Source: Ursus arctos (lineage: Eukaryota > Chordata > Mammalia > Carnivora > Ursidae). From it: a stretch of DNA of 64,000 nt. Both the position numbers and the translations under genes were made by a program. This document shows positions 1-12,349 of the stretch, piece after piece. Within the stretch, counting starts at the first letter, position 1. Each line of letters begins with the position of its first letter. The DNA lies in the NCBI RefSeq assembly GCF_023065955.2, contig NW_026622786.1, forward strand, positions 45,928,938 to 45,992,937, in the 5' to 3' direction. The notes below the pieces were generated by a model. It ran no database searches. It saw nothing but the letters and a program-made list of their open reading frames with translations, and was not told the DNA's origin.

Positions 1-192
1 GTGGCTCAGTCCTTAAGCGTCTGCCTTCGGCTCAGGGCGTGATCTCTGCGTTCTGGGATCGAGCCCCTCATCAGGCTCCTCCGCTGGGAGCCTGCTTCTT
101 CCTCTCCCACTCCCCCTGCTTGTGTTCCCTCTCATGCTGGCTGTCTCTCTCTGCCAAATGAAGAAATAAAAAAAAAAAATCTTAAAAAAAAA
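1..192 (+). mobile_element. CAN-SINE (SINEC), 5' end cut by window
   Basis: tRNA-derived SINE read on the plus strand. The pol III A-box region (tggctcagtccttaagcg) is near position 3 and the B-box-like ggatcgagcccc near 57. A CT-rich segment and an A-rich tail follow. The first few head bases lie outside the window. The wording matches the arctoid-type SINEC copies elsewhere in the window. Confidence 0.93.
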
Positions 193-329
193 TAGAAATA
201 AAATGCATATGTTCATTATACTTAAACAATAGCTTGACAATATATACAGGCAGAGGTGAATTTTCTGTGAAGTTAATAAAGCTTAAATTCATTTCTACTT
301 ACACAATTACCTTCAAAGTCTTAATAACT

Positions 330-475
330 GACGTTTTTTGTTTTGTTTTTTCATTGCAACTTTTATAGATGTGAATTACACATAACATAAAATTTACCAC
401 ATAACCATCATTAAATGTACAGTTATGTGGGATTAAGTACATTGACATTGTGAAAGCTCTGTACCTAATTTAATA
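330..475 (-). mobile_element. Old L1 3' UTR fragment
   Basis: The reverse complement resembles the 3' UTR of old mammalian L1s: a block around 'aaaatttaccacataaccatc' followed by a 'gtacattgacattgtg'-like block. No ORF remains. Assignment is by remembered consensus only. Confidence 0.45.
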
Positions 476-699
476 TTATAATTTTGTATTATTCTTTTGT
501 AAAGGTGTTCCTTTAAATTGTATAGATTTTGATCCCCAAAACACTTGATTTGCTTTTATACTTGTTTGATTTGCTTTTTATTCCTATATATAGAAGAAAT
601 TATAAAAAATTAGAAAATTTGAAAATAGAGCAGATAGACCATCAGAAAATGCTGAAAGAAAACAAAAGCCTACATCTAGAATTCTATACACAGTAAAAG

Positions 700-1500
700 T
701 ACTATTCAAAAATGATGGCTATGAAATGATGGAGCTATTTTGTATCTGGATTGTGGTGGTGTTTACACAAATCTATACATGTATTAAAACTCCTAGAGCT
801 ATATAACAAAAGACAAAAAAAATCTATTTTACTGTGGATTAGTTTAAAATATTCAATTCAATAAAATATGTGAAGAAAGAATTATGTCAAAATAATTTTT
901 CATACATACAAATGCTGAAAATATTCATCACCAAAATACATGCATTATAAGAAATATAAAATCACTTAGGCTAGATAAACTGCTAGATAGAAATATGGAT
1001 ATAAAGAAAGAAATGAAGACACTCCTGAATGGAATATTATTTGCCACTAAAAAGAAATGAGTTTTAAGCCATGGAAAGGTATAGGGAAACTGTAAATACA
1101 TATTACTAAGTGAAAGAATCCAACCTGAAAATGCTACATACAGTACAATTCCAACCAATATGACATTCTGGAAAAGGCAAAACTATGGAGACAATAAAAT
1201 ATCAGTGGTCTCCAGGAACTGGGGCTAGGGAGAGATGGTTTGGCAGAGGAGAAAGGATTTTTAGGGTAAACTATTCTACATGATATTACAATGACTATAT
1301 CACCATACATTATACCCTTATTTAATTATACATTCATCAAAACCCATCAAATATACAACACCAAGAGTGTAGTCTAACATAAATTGTGGAATCTGGGTGA
1401 TGATGTATAAATGCAGGTTCATCAATTGCAATAAAAATACTAGTGTGGTGCAGGATGTGAATAGTTGGGGAGCTTGTACCAAAAACAATCTATATCCTCT
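700..1500 (+). mobile_element. Old L1 3' UTR fragments
   Basis: Two consecutive plus-strand L1 3' UTR-like blocks. At 730-810 there is a 'ctggattgtggtggtgtttac' type block. At 1200-1500 come 'ggtctccaggaactggggc', 'gatttttagggtaaactattct', 'caacaccaagagtgtagtct' and 'gggtgatgatgta', the usual order in old L1 3' ends. They may be two insertions; the part between 830 and 1000 is less clear. Confidence 0.65.
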
Positions 1501-1735
1501 GTATCTATATATTATATAAGATATATATAAATATATAAAAAATATATGATACATATAATTACATTTTATAATGTTCATATTATAAAATATATCCATATAT
1601 TATAGAATATATAAATGTTTTATAATGTAAATGTAATATACATTTAATAAAATACATAAATGTAATATAAAATATATATTATATACACACTGTATATAGA
1701 TATAGATATAAATAGATGTGTATCCATTTTCTAGG
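1501..1735. repeat. AT-rich simple repeat
   Basis: Degenerate (TA)n/(TATAA)n low-complexity tract ending in a short (GATATA) run. It directly follows an L1 3' end, so it probably grew from the L1 A-rich tail. Confidence 0.8.
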
Positions 1736-2083
1736 AATGGCCTTTTATAATGTTTTGTAATGCCAACCCCATGCACTATTGTGAATGAAATTTAAGTGTG
1801 ACCATTTTCAATGATAGTATGTAAATCTTATTACAGAGCTCTCTCTGCTTGCAGTACCTTCTTATGAGACTGCATTCAAGTTGTATTTACATGTATAAAG
1901 TCTTTCTTCTTGTATTGACATCATCAGTGAAACACTGGTATCCAAGTTATTTTCTGTAGGCCATTTCTCTTTAAAGTAGCTGCTTGCAGCTTTATTTAAG
2001 GAATTTGAGAATTCTAAGCAAGATAGGTCTATGTTCGGACAAAATTACATTGAATAATGGAGTATAAAATAATTAAATGGTGG
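1736..2083. other. Unassigned, no gene seen
   Basis: Unique-looking AT-rich sequence. I see no recognisable repeat, ORF or RNA gene. Confidence 0.5.
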
Positions 2084-3880
2084 AACCTAGGATTTTCTAA
2101 CCTATAAGATCATATCATCTACAAACAATAAAATTTTTACTTTTTCCTTTCCAATTTGGATGTTTTTTTTTCTTTCTTTCTTTATCTTGCCTTATTACTC
2201 TGGCTAAGACTTCTAGAATTACTTTGAATAAGGGTAGTGAGAGTGGCTGTCCTTGTCTTGTTCCTGATCTTAGAGGAACAGTTTTCACCATTAAATATGG
2301 CTTCAGTTATGGGCTAGATGTATATAACTCTTATTAAGTAAAAGTATTTTCCTTTAGTACCCAATTTGTTGAGAGTTTTTATCATAAAAGGATGTTGTGT
2401 TTTGTCAAATGCTTTTTCTGCATTTGTTGAGATGATCATATGATTTTTAGCTTTAATGCAGTATATCTCATTTATTAATTTGCATGTTTTGAACTCTCCT
2501 TGCATCCCATAAATAAATCTGTCTTGGTTGTAGTGTATATTTTTTTAAGGTGCTGTTGAATTTGTTTTGTTGGTATTTTCCTGAGAATTTCTGTATTCAT
2601 CAGGGATATTGGTCTGTAGTTTTCTCTTGTTGCAGTGTCCTTATCTGGCTTTGGTATCAGAGTAATGCTGATCTTACAAAAGGAGTTTTGGTGTGTTACC
2701 TCTTCTATTTTTTGAAAGAGTTTGGGGAAGGATTGACACTAATTCTGTCAATGTCTGCTAGAATTCACCAATGATACTATTTGGTCTTCTGCTCTTTTTG
2801 GGGGGGGAGGTTTTTGATTACTGACTCAGTGTTTTCTGTTTACTTTGTATTGGTCTGTTCATATTTTCTAGATCTTTGTTATAAGTCTTGATAAGATGTA
2901 TATTTCAAGGAATTTATCAATTTCTTCTAAGTTTTCTAATTTGGCATATAATTATTCATGGAAATTTTTTTATGATCGTATGTTTATTTGTGTAATATCA
3001 TTTGTAATGTGTCCTTTTTCATTTCTGATTTTTATTATTTATTTTAATTATATAATTATTTTATTATTGAGTCTTTTATTTTCTTAGTCTAGTTAAAAAG
3101 TTAATTTTGTTCATCTTTTCCAAAAAAATGGCTCAATTTCATTGATCTTTTCTATTGTTTCTCTGGTCTCTATTTCATTTGATATTCTGCCTGGATGATG
3201 ATCTAGCCATTGTTGAGGGTGAGGAGTTGAGGTCCCCTACTATTACTGGTTAGATGCTAGTACTTGCTTAATATATTCAGGTATTGTAACTTGAAATGCA
3301 TATATTTGTAATATTTACAACTGATGATTTGACCACTTTATTATATAATGATCTTCTTTATCTCTTTTTCATATTTTTGCTTCAAAGTCTCCTGTTATAA
3401 ATGTAGGTATTCCTCCTTTCTTTTGTTTTCCACTTGAATGGAATTTTTTTTTTTTTTTGCCTTACTTTGAGCATATGTGTGTCCTTAAACCTGAAATGAA
3501 TCTCTCATAGGAAACATATAGTTGGATCTTCTTTTATCCATCCAGGCACTCTTCGTCTTTTCATTAAAGAATTCAGTCCATTTATATTTAGAGTCATTAT
3601 TGATAGGTAAGGACTTACGAATGCCATCTTATTAATTGTTATTAATCTTATTAATTGTTTTTTGGCTGTTCCCTTTTTTCTTTCTTCCTCTCTGCTGCCT
3701 TTCTTTATAAACTGATGTTTTTCCATAGTGATATGCTCTGATTTTCTTCCTATTTTGTGAATCCACTATAGGCATTGCTCTGTGGTTACCATGAGACTTA
3801 CATAAAACATCTTATACATATAAAATTCTATTTTATGCTAATATTGCTTTATATAACCCAGTAACATGTTTCTAAGTAAT
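2084..3880 (-). mobile_element. L1 LINE, internally deleted
   Basis: Minus-strand L1 lacking its 3' end. The remnant of the reverse-transcriptase YADD region is near 2107-2125 (reads VDDM), and the conserved 'AEKAFDK' motif is encoded near 2400-2430. The upstream RT and linker region follows to about 3183. There the sequence jumps from the RT N-terminal linker directly to the C-terminal end of the endonuclease ('gttgaggtcccctactatta' at about 3224), so roughly 0.6-0.7 kb is missing. The remainder runs through the endonuclease N-terminus and the inter-ORF region. Many stops are present and it is not functional. Confidence 0.88.
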
Positions 3881-5494
3881 ACATAAAATTATTTCCAATT
3901 AGAGAGTCTCAGATTTCAGAGGATAATTAATGATATCTTAGTGAATAAAGGTGGGCATAATGGACAGTAATTCCCCAAAGAAAGTCATAAAACTTTGGAA
4001 ATGTACAAATCTTAGAGCATTCAAAAGTGACAGACTATAAAGCTCATCACAATATTAAAAATAAAGAAAATTTTTGACATTTTCTATTAAAAGAATGAAG
4101 ACATCCATTTCTACTTGTTTTCCTTCTTTGTGGCATAAGTCATTATTAGGAAGTTTTCAGAACATTTGCTATTAAATAGTACATTTAAGAATTTAAGGGA
4201 TTTCAGCCCAGAATGTGCTGGTCAGGCTGTTATTTTGGAATTCAAAACATTAAAGATTTTATAAAGTCTTCACTGTGACATTGGCATCTGACAGTTATGT
4301 TTATTTTATTTTGGGATGAGGATAAAGGGCAAACAGTGCATTGGGGTAAGGGTGAGCAGATTGGAAAGAAAATAAGTTGAATGGATCATATCTACCATGT
4401 TCATATTTAATACTTTTTTATTCCAAAAAATGCATAGTGGAGACATCTTATTAAATTATACATGCTCCTGTCCCAAGAATTTTGAAAATTCATGTTCTAT
4501 TTTATTTACTTGTGTTATTTTGACATAGCAAAGCAGTATCATTCCTCCAAGTTGACAATTGCACTTTAATGAAGTGTAGTTTTCATTATATTTCAAGAGA
4601 TAGAATGTTACTGCCTTTACCCTCAGATCTTAACACTTTGTCATGTTAAGTTCTATTTCTCAGATTTCACAAGCAGATTTTAATGATAGCACCGAATGCT
4701 AGTATTCAGGATATTGGGCATCTCACTGCTTACAGGGTCCTATTACTACATCTTCACTTGTTTTATCATATCATTTTAAAATATTTTTATATATTTAAAT
4801 TATACACTGCAGGAGAACTTATTATAGTACTATGGGACTGTAAGGAATTTTAAAGGGACATACAGCCAATTGTTTTGCCCTCAGGCAATAGAATACCTGG
4901 GTGGTCTTTTTTCTTTGAGACATACTTATATTGTGTATTTAAAATTTCTTCCAACATGTTCTTAAAATATTCACTGTACCATGGAACAGCTATGTTTTAC
5001 TAATCTATGCATGAATCTGTTCGAAACTGTATTATCTAGAGTCAAAAAACCCCATACATGCTATTTTGGTAAATTTATGATGCAAGTTTGATACAATTAT
5101 TTTGAAAATTTTATTTTTAAATATGTCTGGAAATATTTTTAAAATCAACACAACATACTGGATCACCAGAATTAAGTATTTTCTATGGACTAGATACATT
5201 AAACAGTATGTTAATAATATAATTATAATGTTGGCATATTCACTTCCTTTTTATGTATTAAAACCAAACCAAATTCAAACAACAGTTTAAAAATCTGCAG
5301 TTTTCTAAAAGTATTGTAATAGAACATAGGATGATCATATATCTATCATTCAAACCAAGACAGTTTTGAGAAACACTATTAAAGTGCCCTAGATTAGATT
5401 ATAATAAGTAGGCTTAAACAGAACAAGTGTAAAATAGAGCACATTATGGTTACGATGAAGAGATAGTTAGCATTTCATCACAATCTTTGTGGAG
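3881..5494. other. Unassigned 1.6 kb
   Basis: AT-rich, with no repeat family or coding similarity recognised. Short ORFs here have no protein-like features and I treat them as chance. Confidence 0.5.
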
Positions 5495-5846
5495 CTGTTA
5501 GGGACTCCACTTCCCAGGCCCATTCTGGGTACCTTGAAATCATCTGACTACTTTTCAGAAACAAAATGTTAATTTAAGTGATTAGTGTCACATTTGCTAT
5601 GATAGTTAAGAAGAAGATGACTTTTTCTGTTTCTTTTTTCTTTCTGTTAACTGAATGCATAGGACAAAAAGCCCTAGAGAATGGCAGACATATGATGGAA
5701 GGTGCCAGGAGGCCTTAACCCCCGGATGGAAGGCTGTCAGTATTTGTCAGTTTAGGTGGGCAGCAATTGATGTTGAATGTGTTAAACCATAGTGCTTGTG
5801 AGTTGACTTGCAGTAGAGACATACATTATCCTAACTGATCCAATAA
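5495..5846 (+). mobile_element. Ancient LTR-like repeat (MaLR-type?)
   Basis: The block order resembles an old mammalian LTR: 'actccacttcccaggccc', a Ct-rich middle, 'gatggaaggtgccaggaggc', then the terminal part around 'ttaaaccatagtgcttgtg' and 'atcctaactgatcc'. Family naming is uncertain. No coding remains. Confidence 0.4.
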
Positions 5847-7929
5847 TAGAATTGAAAAGCCTAGTATTGGACATCAATTTATGGGTTTTTGATCTCAACT
5901 TTGACAATAAGTAGGACTAGAACAAGTCTCTTTAATATTCTGAGGTTATAGTGTTTGGTTTGGTTTAGTTTGATTTTGTTAAATGTGCAGTTGTCCCTTA
6001 TTGGAGCTTCCTAAATACAGATTCTTGAGACTCATCTTAGTTTTACATATATTCATAGATAAATTGACCTACAGCTTTTTTACACCGTACAGGTTAGGTA
6101 TCCGAATCAATTTTATCCTCTCAAAACAAAGGCAGTTGAACTCTCTTTTTCTATTATCTGGAAAATTTTGAATGATTATAATTATTTTCTCCATTTATTA
6201 TTTGACAAAACTTAAGAAGCATTCTGGCTCTAAATTTTAAATACTATAAAGAAAACACTGGCCTAAATTTGTTGAATTTGTATTTCATATAACATTTCAT
6301 TGCATGTATAACAGAATGAAAAACACAAAAAGCATCTCTTAATAGATATTCTAACATCATCCTTCATGTGACAATTTGGACACATTAGCAAAAGCAAAAT
6401 ATATAGGTAATTATTTATACCCATAAGATATTGATCAAGACTATTTTTTACAGCATGTGTGATAAACGCTTTTTTTTTTTTGCTTCATAAAACTAAAATG
6501 AGATAAAAGAAAGTCATGTGAATATGTAAAGGGCTTGCCTATGTTCCCCATACTTATGAACATAAATACAACTCTTGCTTGTAAGAAGAAAATACCCGTT
6601 TATTGATGATTTTCGTGGTAGGATAAGAAATCACTAGAAATGGGGCTGCATTACTCTCCACGGTCTCTAAGCTGTTCAACAACAAGGGAATACCTTGGGT
6701 TATGTTAGATTTCAACTGGTCATAGTATTGAATCCCATTATTCATCTCCTGAGCAAATCAGTTCCACCCTCAAGGGCACTCCAAAGCTAAAATGTACTTT
6801 AGGTTAAATTTTCCAGGTTTCAAAATATATCTATGTGTGTCCAGGTTCCTTCATCTAACTACCGCTGCTGCTGACAGCAGAAACCCTTGAGATGACAAAC
6901 AGAGGCAAACTTTAAAAACAGAATAAAAAGGAGTGTTTTTACCCTTTGATGATCTCAGCACTTTCAGAAATAAGAGTAAAAGATTCTTTCTTTAAACTTC
7001 TTCGTGATTCTTTGATATTGTCTTGTTTCAATAGAATTCTTATCTTCAATGTATACCATTTTCCTTGACTGCCAAGGCTCAAGGCTACTCTACTCTCTTC
7101 TACCATGTTTTGTTGTACTCCAAGGACTACACCTTCCCTAGACATTGGTCCCAGGCACTTTCTAATTTCCTCTTTCTCAAATCCTTGTTAACTTGAGCTC
7201 TGAATCACAAGGGCTAGCATCTGTTCTCAGTATTTCCCCACAGGGAGTGAGCCCTACTTGACATTTACTGTGTTCCTCCCTTACTAGCACCCACAGCCCT
7301 CTTCTTTCTTTGTGAAATTCCTGCCTGATTCTAGGGTCTGGTGTGGACTGCAGAGCTTGTTCTGCCAGTCTTGGGTATTTATTTCCTTATTTCTACATGT
7401 CTTATTATGTGTGAGTTCTGTATTATTTTTATTACTTGTTTCTCTGATTTATTTTATTTTTTCATCTGTGTAGGGAGGTTCCTATTTCGACAATTAGCAT
7501 TATCTTCTGGGAGCCCTTGTGGGTGGGAGGTGAAGGGAATTCAAGTAATGCAAAGTCATATCAAGTTTTATCGTGTGGAGAGAATCATACTCTTAGGGGC
7601 TTGTAATCTTGTTTTGGTCTGGTTTTTGTTCATGTGAAGTCACTAGGGAATTTATGCACAAAAGCAAATAGTAAATAAATGACTAGGCTGACTTGTCCTT
7701 TTATGCAGTTTATGCAGTTTTGCTACAGGTTTGGAACTTGAAGGAGTGTGTCACCGGGTACACATGAGTGAAAAGGGGGAAAAGAAAGAATACAGTGCGG
7801 TGGTTATCCAGAAGGCATAGTCATGAAAGATAGGAGAGAACTATCTCTTTGGAACACAGTTATGCATGTGCCTCAATCAATGCCATAACATCTGAGTATC
7901 AGTGTTAATTGCCCCTCTAATCTGAGGGG
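5847..7929. other. Unassigned 2.1 kb
   Basis: No gene and no repeat that I can name. Two minus-strand ORFs of 60-70 codons (about 6554-6745 and 6939-7145) show no recognisable domain, and nothing marks them as exons. Confidence 0.45.
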
Positions 7930-8070
7930 AAGTACATAGAAATGGATGAAGTGTTAGGTTAAATCCTTTATGTCCTCTACGTGAAGTGTCCAGCATAAAA
8001 TTTGTCACATTGAAATTTCTCAATACTTGTTTGTTAAGGAAATGATCAAAAGAATGAATGAAAAGTAGAC
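7930..8070 (+). mobile_element. L2/MIR-type 3' tail
   Basis: The end reads like the shared L2/MIR 3' terminus: a 'gtgtccagcataaaatttg' block, then 'ctcaatacttgtttgtta', then a degenerate (gaat) repeat around 8052-8065. Confidence 0.45.
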
Positions 8071-8127
8071 ATTACTAACCTCAGACTTCATTTTGCCACC
8101 TTGTCAAACATAGATTGAGTATTTAGA

Positions 8128-8325
8128 GCAGTAGTTCTCACCCAGCATTAATATAACTTCCTAAGGAACAATTTGAAATGCATAGAGTTCTTTTGGGCTG
8201 TCTAGAGACTGAGGACAACAAATGTTTAGTGTATAGGGATCATGAGCAATATACATATTGCAGTGTGTAGGACAGTCCTGAACAATAAAGAAGTATTCCA
8301 TCTAAAATGCCAGAAGTATCCTCAC
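8128..8325. mobile_element. MER20-like hAT DNA transposon remnant
   Basis: Non-autonomous hAT-like element. It starts with 'cagtagttctcaccc' and contains a block around 'tgtgtaggacagtcctgaac' followed by 'aataaagaagtattcc', in the order found in MER20-type elements. Degenerate, with the far terminus lost. Confidence 0.55.
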
Positions 8326-8452
8326 TAAAGGACACTGACATATATATGTTCAGGTCTGTACTGGGAAGGGCATGGCATTCCTCAGGCAATAAAATGTGTA
8401 CCTCTGAGAGAGACTAATTGTTTGGAGCTAAAATATAATATATATTACAGTC

Positions 8453-8649
8453 TTTTTTTTTAAGATTTTATTTATTTATTTGACAGAGATAGAGACAGCC
8501 AGCGAGAGAGGGAACACAAGCAGGCGGAGTGGGAGAGGAAGAAGCAGGCTCATAGCGGAGGAGCCTGATGTGGGGCTCGATCCCAGAACGCCGGGATCAT
8601 GCCCTGAGCCGAAGGCAGACGCTTAACCGCTGTGCCACCCAGGCGCCCC
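8453..8649 (-). mobile_element. CAN-SINE with perfect TSD
   Basis: Full-length SINE on the minus strand: T-run and attttattt tail, GA-rich segment, then the tRNA-like head ending in 'gccacccaggcgcccc'. It is flanked by a perfect 17-bp target-site duplication, atatatattacagtctt, at 8438-8454 and 8650-8666 (the last bases overlap the T-run). The intact TSD and close match to the arctoid form indicate a young insertion. Confidence 0.97.
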
Positions 8650-8917
8650 ATATATATTACAGTCTTGACAATACACTGGGATAGCACAAGGAACAAAGGA
8701 ATGAATTGTGAAAAGTGGGGAAAACTGTAGGAAAGGAAACAGCACTATAACCACTGATCCTTAGGAAATTCCCTACAAATCTCACCCTTGCCAGAGAGGA
8801 TGCTCTATGATCCTTGCTTCTTTATGTTATTAGCTACTTGTTTCAAGTCTAGGACCATACACTGGTTGTAATTCTAGTTGTAATAATCTAAACAGACAAA
8901 ATGCAATTATACCTTCT

Positions 8918-9612
8918 GTGGGATGCACAATAAATGTCCCCCAAATATATCCTGGGGGTTCCTGGCTGGTTTAGTTGGTAGAGCATGTGACTCTTGATCT
9001 TGGGGTCATGAGTTTGAGCCCCATGTGCAGTGTAGAGATTACTTAATAAAATTAAAAAAAGAAAAAAGAACATAATTCCTGGAAGAGATGAATATATTAC
9101 CCTATATGGCAAAAGGACTTTGCAGTTATAATAAAGGTTAAAGTTCTTGGTCTGGGAGAGTATATTGGATTATCTGGATGGGTCTAATCTAAAACATAAA
9201 AATTTAAAGGCAGAGAACATTTGCAGACTCGACTCAGAGATATGACACAAGAAGGACTTGATCTGCAATTGCTGACTTGGAAGATGAGAGAGGAGATCAC
9301 TACCCACAGAATGCAGTGGCTTCTAGAAACTGGAAACTACTCTTAGGTTTCAGCCAGCAAGAAATGTGACTCTTGGTATGCATCTGCAAGAAACTGAATT
9401 CTACTAACAAATCAAATGAACAAAAATAGTGTTCTTCTCTGTAGACCTGAGAAGGGAACACAGTATGCTGATACCTTTATTTTAGTGTACTGAGACCTAT
9501 ACGACTTCTGACTGAAAAAAAAACCAAAACAAAACCCTGTAAAATAATAAATTTCTGCTGTTTGAAGACACTAAGCCTGTAGGAATCTGCTATAGCATTA
9601 ATAGAAAACCAA
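8918..9612 (+). mobile_element. MLT1-like solitary LTR (ERVL-MaLR)
   Basis: Plus-strand MaLR LTR. Recognisable blocks are 'aataaatgtcccccaaatat', 'tatggcaaaaggactttgca', 'ttggattatctggatgggtc', 'tggcttctagaaactgga' and the polyadenylation-type 'ctgtaaaataataaatttct' near 9540. It ends at 'taatagaaaacc'. Interrupted by the short SINE at 8955-9068. No internal retroviral genes are present. Confidence 0.75.
8955..9068 (+). mobile_element. Short CAN-SINE form
   Basis: tRNA head ('ggctggtttagttggtagag', B box 'gagtttgagcccc') joined to the short body 'tgtagagattacttaataaa' and an A-rich tail. It lacks the CT-rich middle of the longer SINEs. It sits inside an MLT1 LTR; 'atatatcctgg' on the left and 'ataattcctgg' on the right look like a diverged TSD. 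Confidence 0.88.
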
Positions 9613-9796
9613 CAGAACCAAATAACAAAAGTGCTCACCTGTAGCCCAAATTGTAACAACCCAAGGTTTTGGAGTTGCTGTACATATGGAATAAGTAAGA
9701 AAAATTTTGGGTGGTACCCATTCCTCCTTTAGATAGGTCACAATTTCGTTTTATAATTTTTTTCAAGAAAGAGGGGGAGGGGCAGAGAGGATCTTT

Positions 9797-12349
9797 TTAA
9801 AAATTTTTTATTTAAATTCAATTAGCCAACATAGTACATCATTAGTTTCAGATGTAGTGTTCAATATTTTATCAGTTGCATATAATAGCCAGTGCTCACC
9901 ACATCACGTGCCCTACTTAATGCCCATTACCTAATTACTCCAATCCCCCATGTGCCTCCCCTTAGCAACCCTCAGTTTGTTTCCTATAGTTAGGACTCTC
10001 ATGGTTTTTCTCCCTCTCTGTTGAATTCTCCTTCAGTTTTCCCTTCCTTCCCATATATATATATATATATACACCACATCTTTATCCATTCATCTGTCAA
10101 TAGGCATCTTAGCTTTTTCCATAATTTGGCTACTGTGGACATTGCTGTTATGAACGTTGGGGTGAAGATGCACCTTTGGATCACTACATTTGTATCTTTG
10201 GGGTAAATACCCAGAAGTTCAATTGCTAGGTCATCAGGTAGCTCTATTTTTAACTTCTTGAGGAACCTCTGTAACATTCTCCAGAGTAGCTGTACCAGCG
10301 TGCATTCCCATCAGTAGTGTAAGAGGGTTGCCCTTTCTCTGCATCCTTGAAAACATTTGTTGTTTCCTGTCTTGTTCATTTTAGCCATTCTGACTTATGT
10401 GGTATCTCACTGTGGTTTTGATTTGTATTTCCCTGATGCCGAGTGATGTGGAGCATATTTTCATGTGTCTGTTGGCCATCTGTATGTTTTCTATGGAGAA
10501 ATGTCTGTTCATGTTTTCTGCCCGTTTCTTGACTGGATTATTTGGGTTTTGGGTGTTGAGTTTGATAAGTTCTTTAGAGATCTTGGATACTAGCCCTCTC
10601 TCTGATATGTCGTTTGCAAATATCTTCTCCATTCCGTAGGTTGACTTTTAGTTTTGACGACTGTTTCCTTTGCTGTGCAGAAGCCTTTTATCTTGATGAT
10701 GTCCCAATAGTTCATTTTTGTTTTTGTTTCCCTTGCCTTTGGAGAAGTGTCTAGCAGGAAGTTGCTGTGGCCAAAGTTGAAGAGGTTTCTACCTGCATTC
10801 TCCTCTAGGATTTTGATGGATTCCTGTCTCACATTTAGGTCTTTCATCCATTTTGAGTTTATTTTTGTGTATGGTGTAGGGCAATGGTCCAGTTTAATTC
10901 TTCTACGTGTGGTTGTCCAATTTTCCCAGCACAATTTATTGAAGAGACTGTCTTTTACGTTGGATATTCTTTTCTGCTTTGTCAAAGATTAGTTGATCAT
11001 AGAGTTGAGGGTCCATTTCTGGGTTCTTTTTTCTGTACCATTGAGCTCTGTGTCTATTTTTGTGTCAGTACCATACTGTCTTGATCACAGCTTTGTAATA
11101 GAACTTGAAGTCTGGCATCGTGATGCTACCAGCTTTGGTTTTCTTTTTCAACATTCCTTTGGCTATTGGGGGTCTTATCTGGTTATATACAAATTTTAGG
11201 ATTATTTGTTCCAGCTCTGTGAAAAATTTTGATGGTATTTTGATAGGGATTGTTTTGAATGTATAGATTGCTCTAGGTAGCATAGACATTTTAACAATAT
11301 TTATTCTTTCAATCCATGAGCATGGGATGTTTTTCCATTTCTTTGTGTCTTCCTCAATTTCTTTTATGAGCATTCTGTAGTTTTTAGAGTACAGATCATT
11401 TACCTCTTTGGTTAGGTTTATTCCTAGATATCTTATGGCTTTGGGTACAATTGTAAATTGGATTGATTCCTTAATTTCCCTTTCTTCTGTCTCATTGTTA
11501 GTGTATAGAAATGCAACCGATTTATGTGCATTGATTTTATATCCTGCCATGTTGCTGAATTGCTGTATGAGTTCTAGCAATTTTGGGGTGGAGTCTTTTG
11601 GGCTTTCCACATAAAGTATCATGTCATCTGCAACAAGTGAGAGTTTGACTTATTCTTTGCCAATTTGAATGCCTTGTATTTCTTTTTGTTGTCTTATTGC
11701 TGAGGCTAGGACTTCTAGTATGATGTTTAACTGTGGTGAGAGTGGGCATTCCTGTTGTGTTTCTGACCTTAAGGGAAAAGCTCTCTGTTTTTCCACATAG
11801 AATGGTATTCGCCATGGGCTTTTTGTAGATGGCTTTTATGATATTGAGGTATGTTCCCTCCATCCCTATACTGGAGAGATTTAATCAAGAAAGGATGCTG
11901 TATTTTGTCAAATGTTTTTTTCTGCATCAATAGAGAGGATCATATGGTTCTTGTCCTTTCTTTTATTGTGATGTATCATGTTGATTGATTGCAAATGTTG
12001 AACAACACTTGCAGTCTAGGAATAAATCCTACTTGGTCATGGTGAATAATCCTTTTTTTTTTTTTTCAAGATTTTATTTATTTATTTGTCAGAGAGAGAG
12101 AGAGAGATGGAGAGAGGGAGAGAGAACAAGCAAGGGGAGTAGCAGGCAGAGGGGAAAAAAAGACTCCCCACTGAGCAAGGAGTCTGATATGGGACTTGAT
12201 CCCAGGACCCTGAGCTGAAGGCAGATGCTTAACCAACTGAACCACCTAGGCATCCTATGAATAATCATTTTAATGTACTGTTGGAGCCTATTGGCTAGTA
12301 TCTTGGTGAGTATTTTGGTATTCATCTTCATCAGGGACATTGGTCTGCA
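9797..12349 (-). mobile_element. 5'-truncated L1 LINE
   Basis: Minus-strand carnivore L1. The 3' UTR is at about 9800-10060, including a (TA)n run near 10051-10071. The ORF2 C-terminal part follows, then reverse transcriptase up to about 12349. One uninterrupted stretch at 11065-11622 encodes the region downstream of the RT active site, including the '[20 protein letters not shown]' block. Elsewhere frameshifts and stops break the frame. The element sits inside an older SINE and is itself hit by a younger SINE at 12052-12256. Confidence 0.95.
12052..12256 (-). mobile_element. CAN-SINE inside L1
   Basis: T-run, attttattt tail, (GA)n, body, and head ending 'accacctaggcatcc'. A 9-bp TSD, tgaataatc, lies at 12043-12051 and 12258-12266. 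Its host is the RT region of the L1 at 9797-12349. Confidence 0.95.

Noticed and set aside
8580..8649. tRNA-like A/B box sequences as tRNA genes
   Set aside because: Here and in the other SINEs these are the tRNA-derived heads of CAN-SINEs with SINE bodies and A-tails. No free-standing cloverleaf tRNA was found.
11065..11622. 185-codon open frame as a gene
   Set aside because: It encodes the L1 ORF2 region downstream of the RT active site and lies within a truncated L1.
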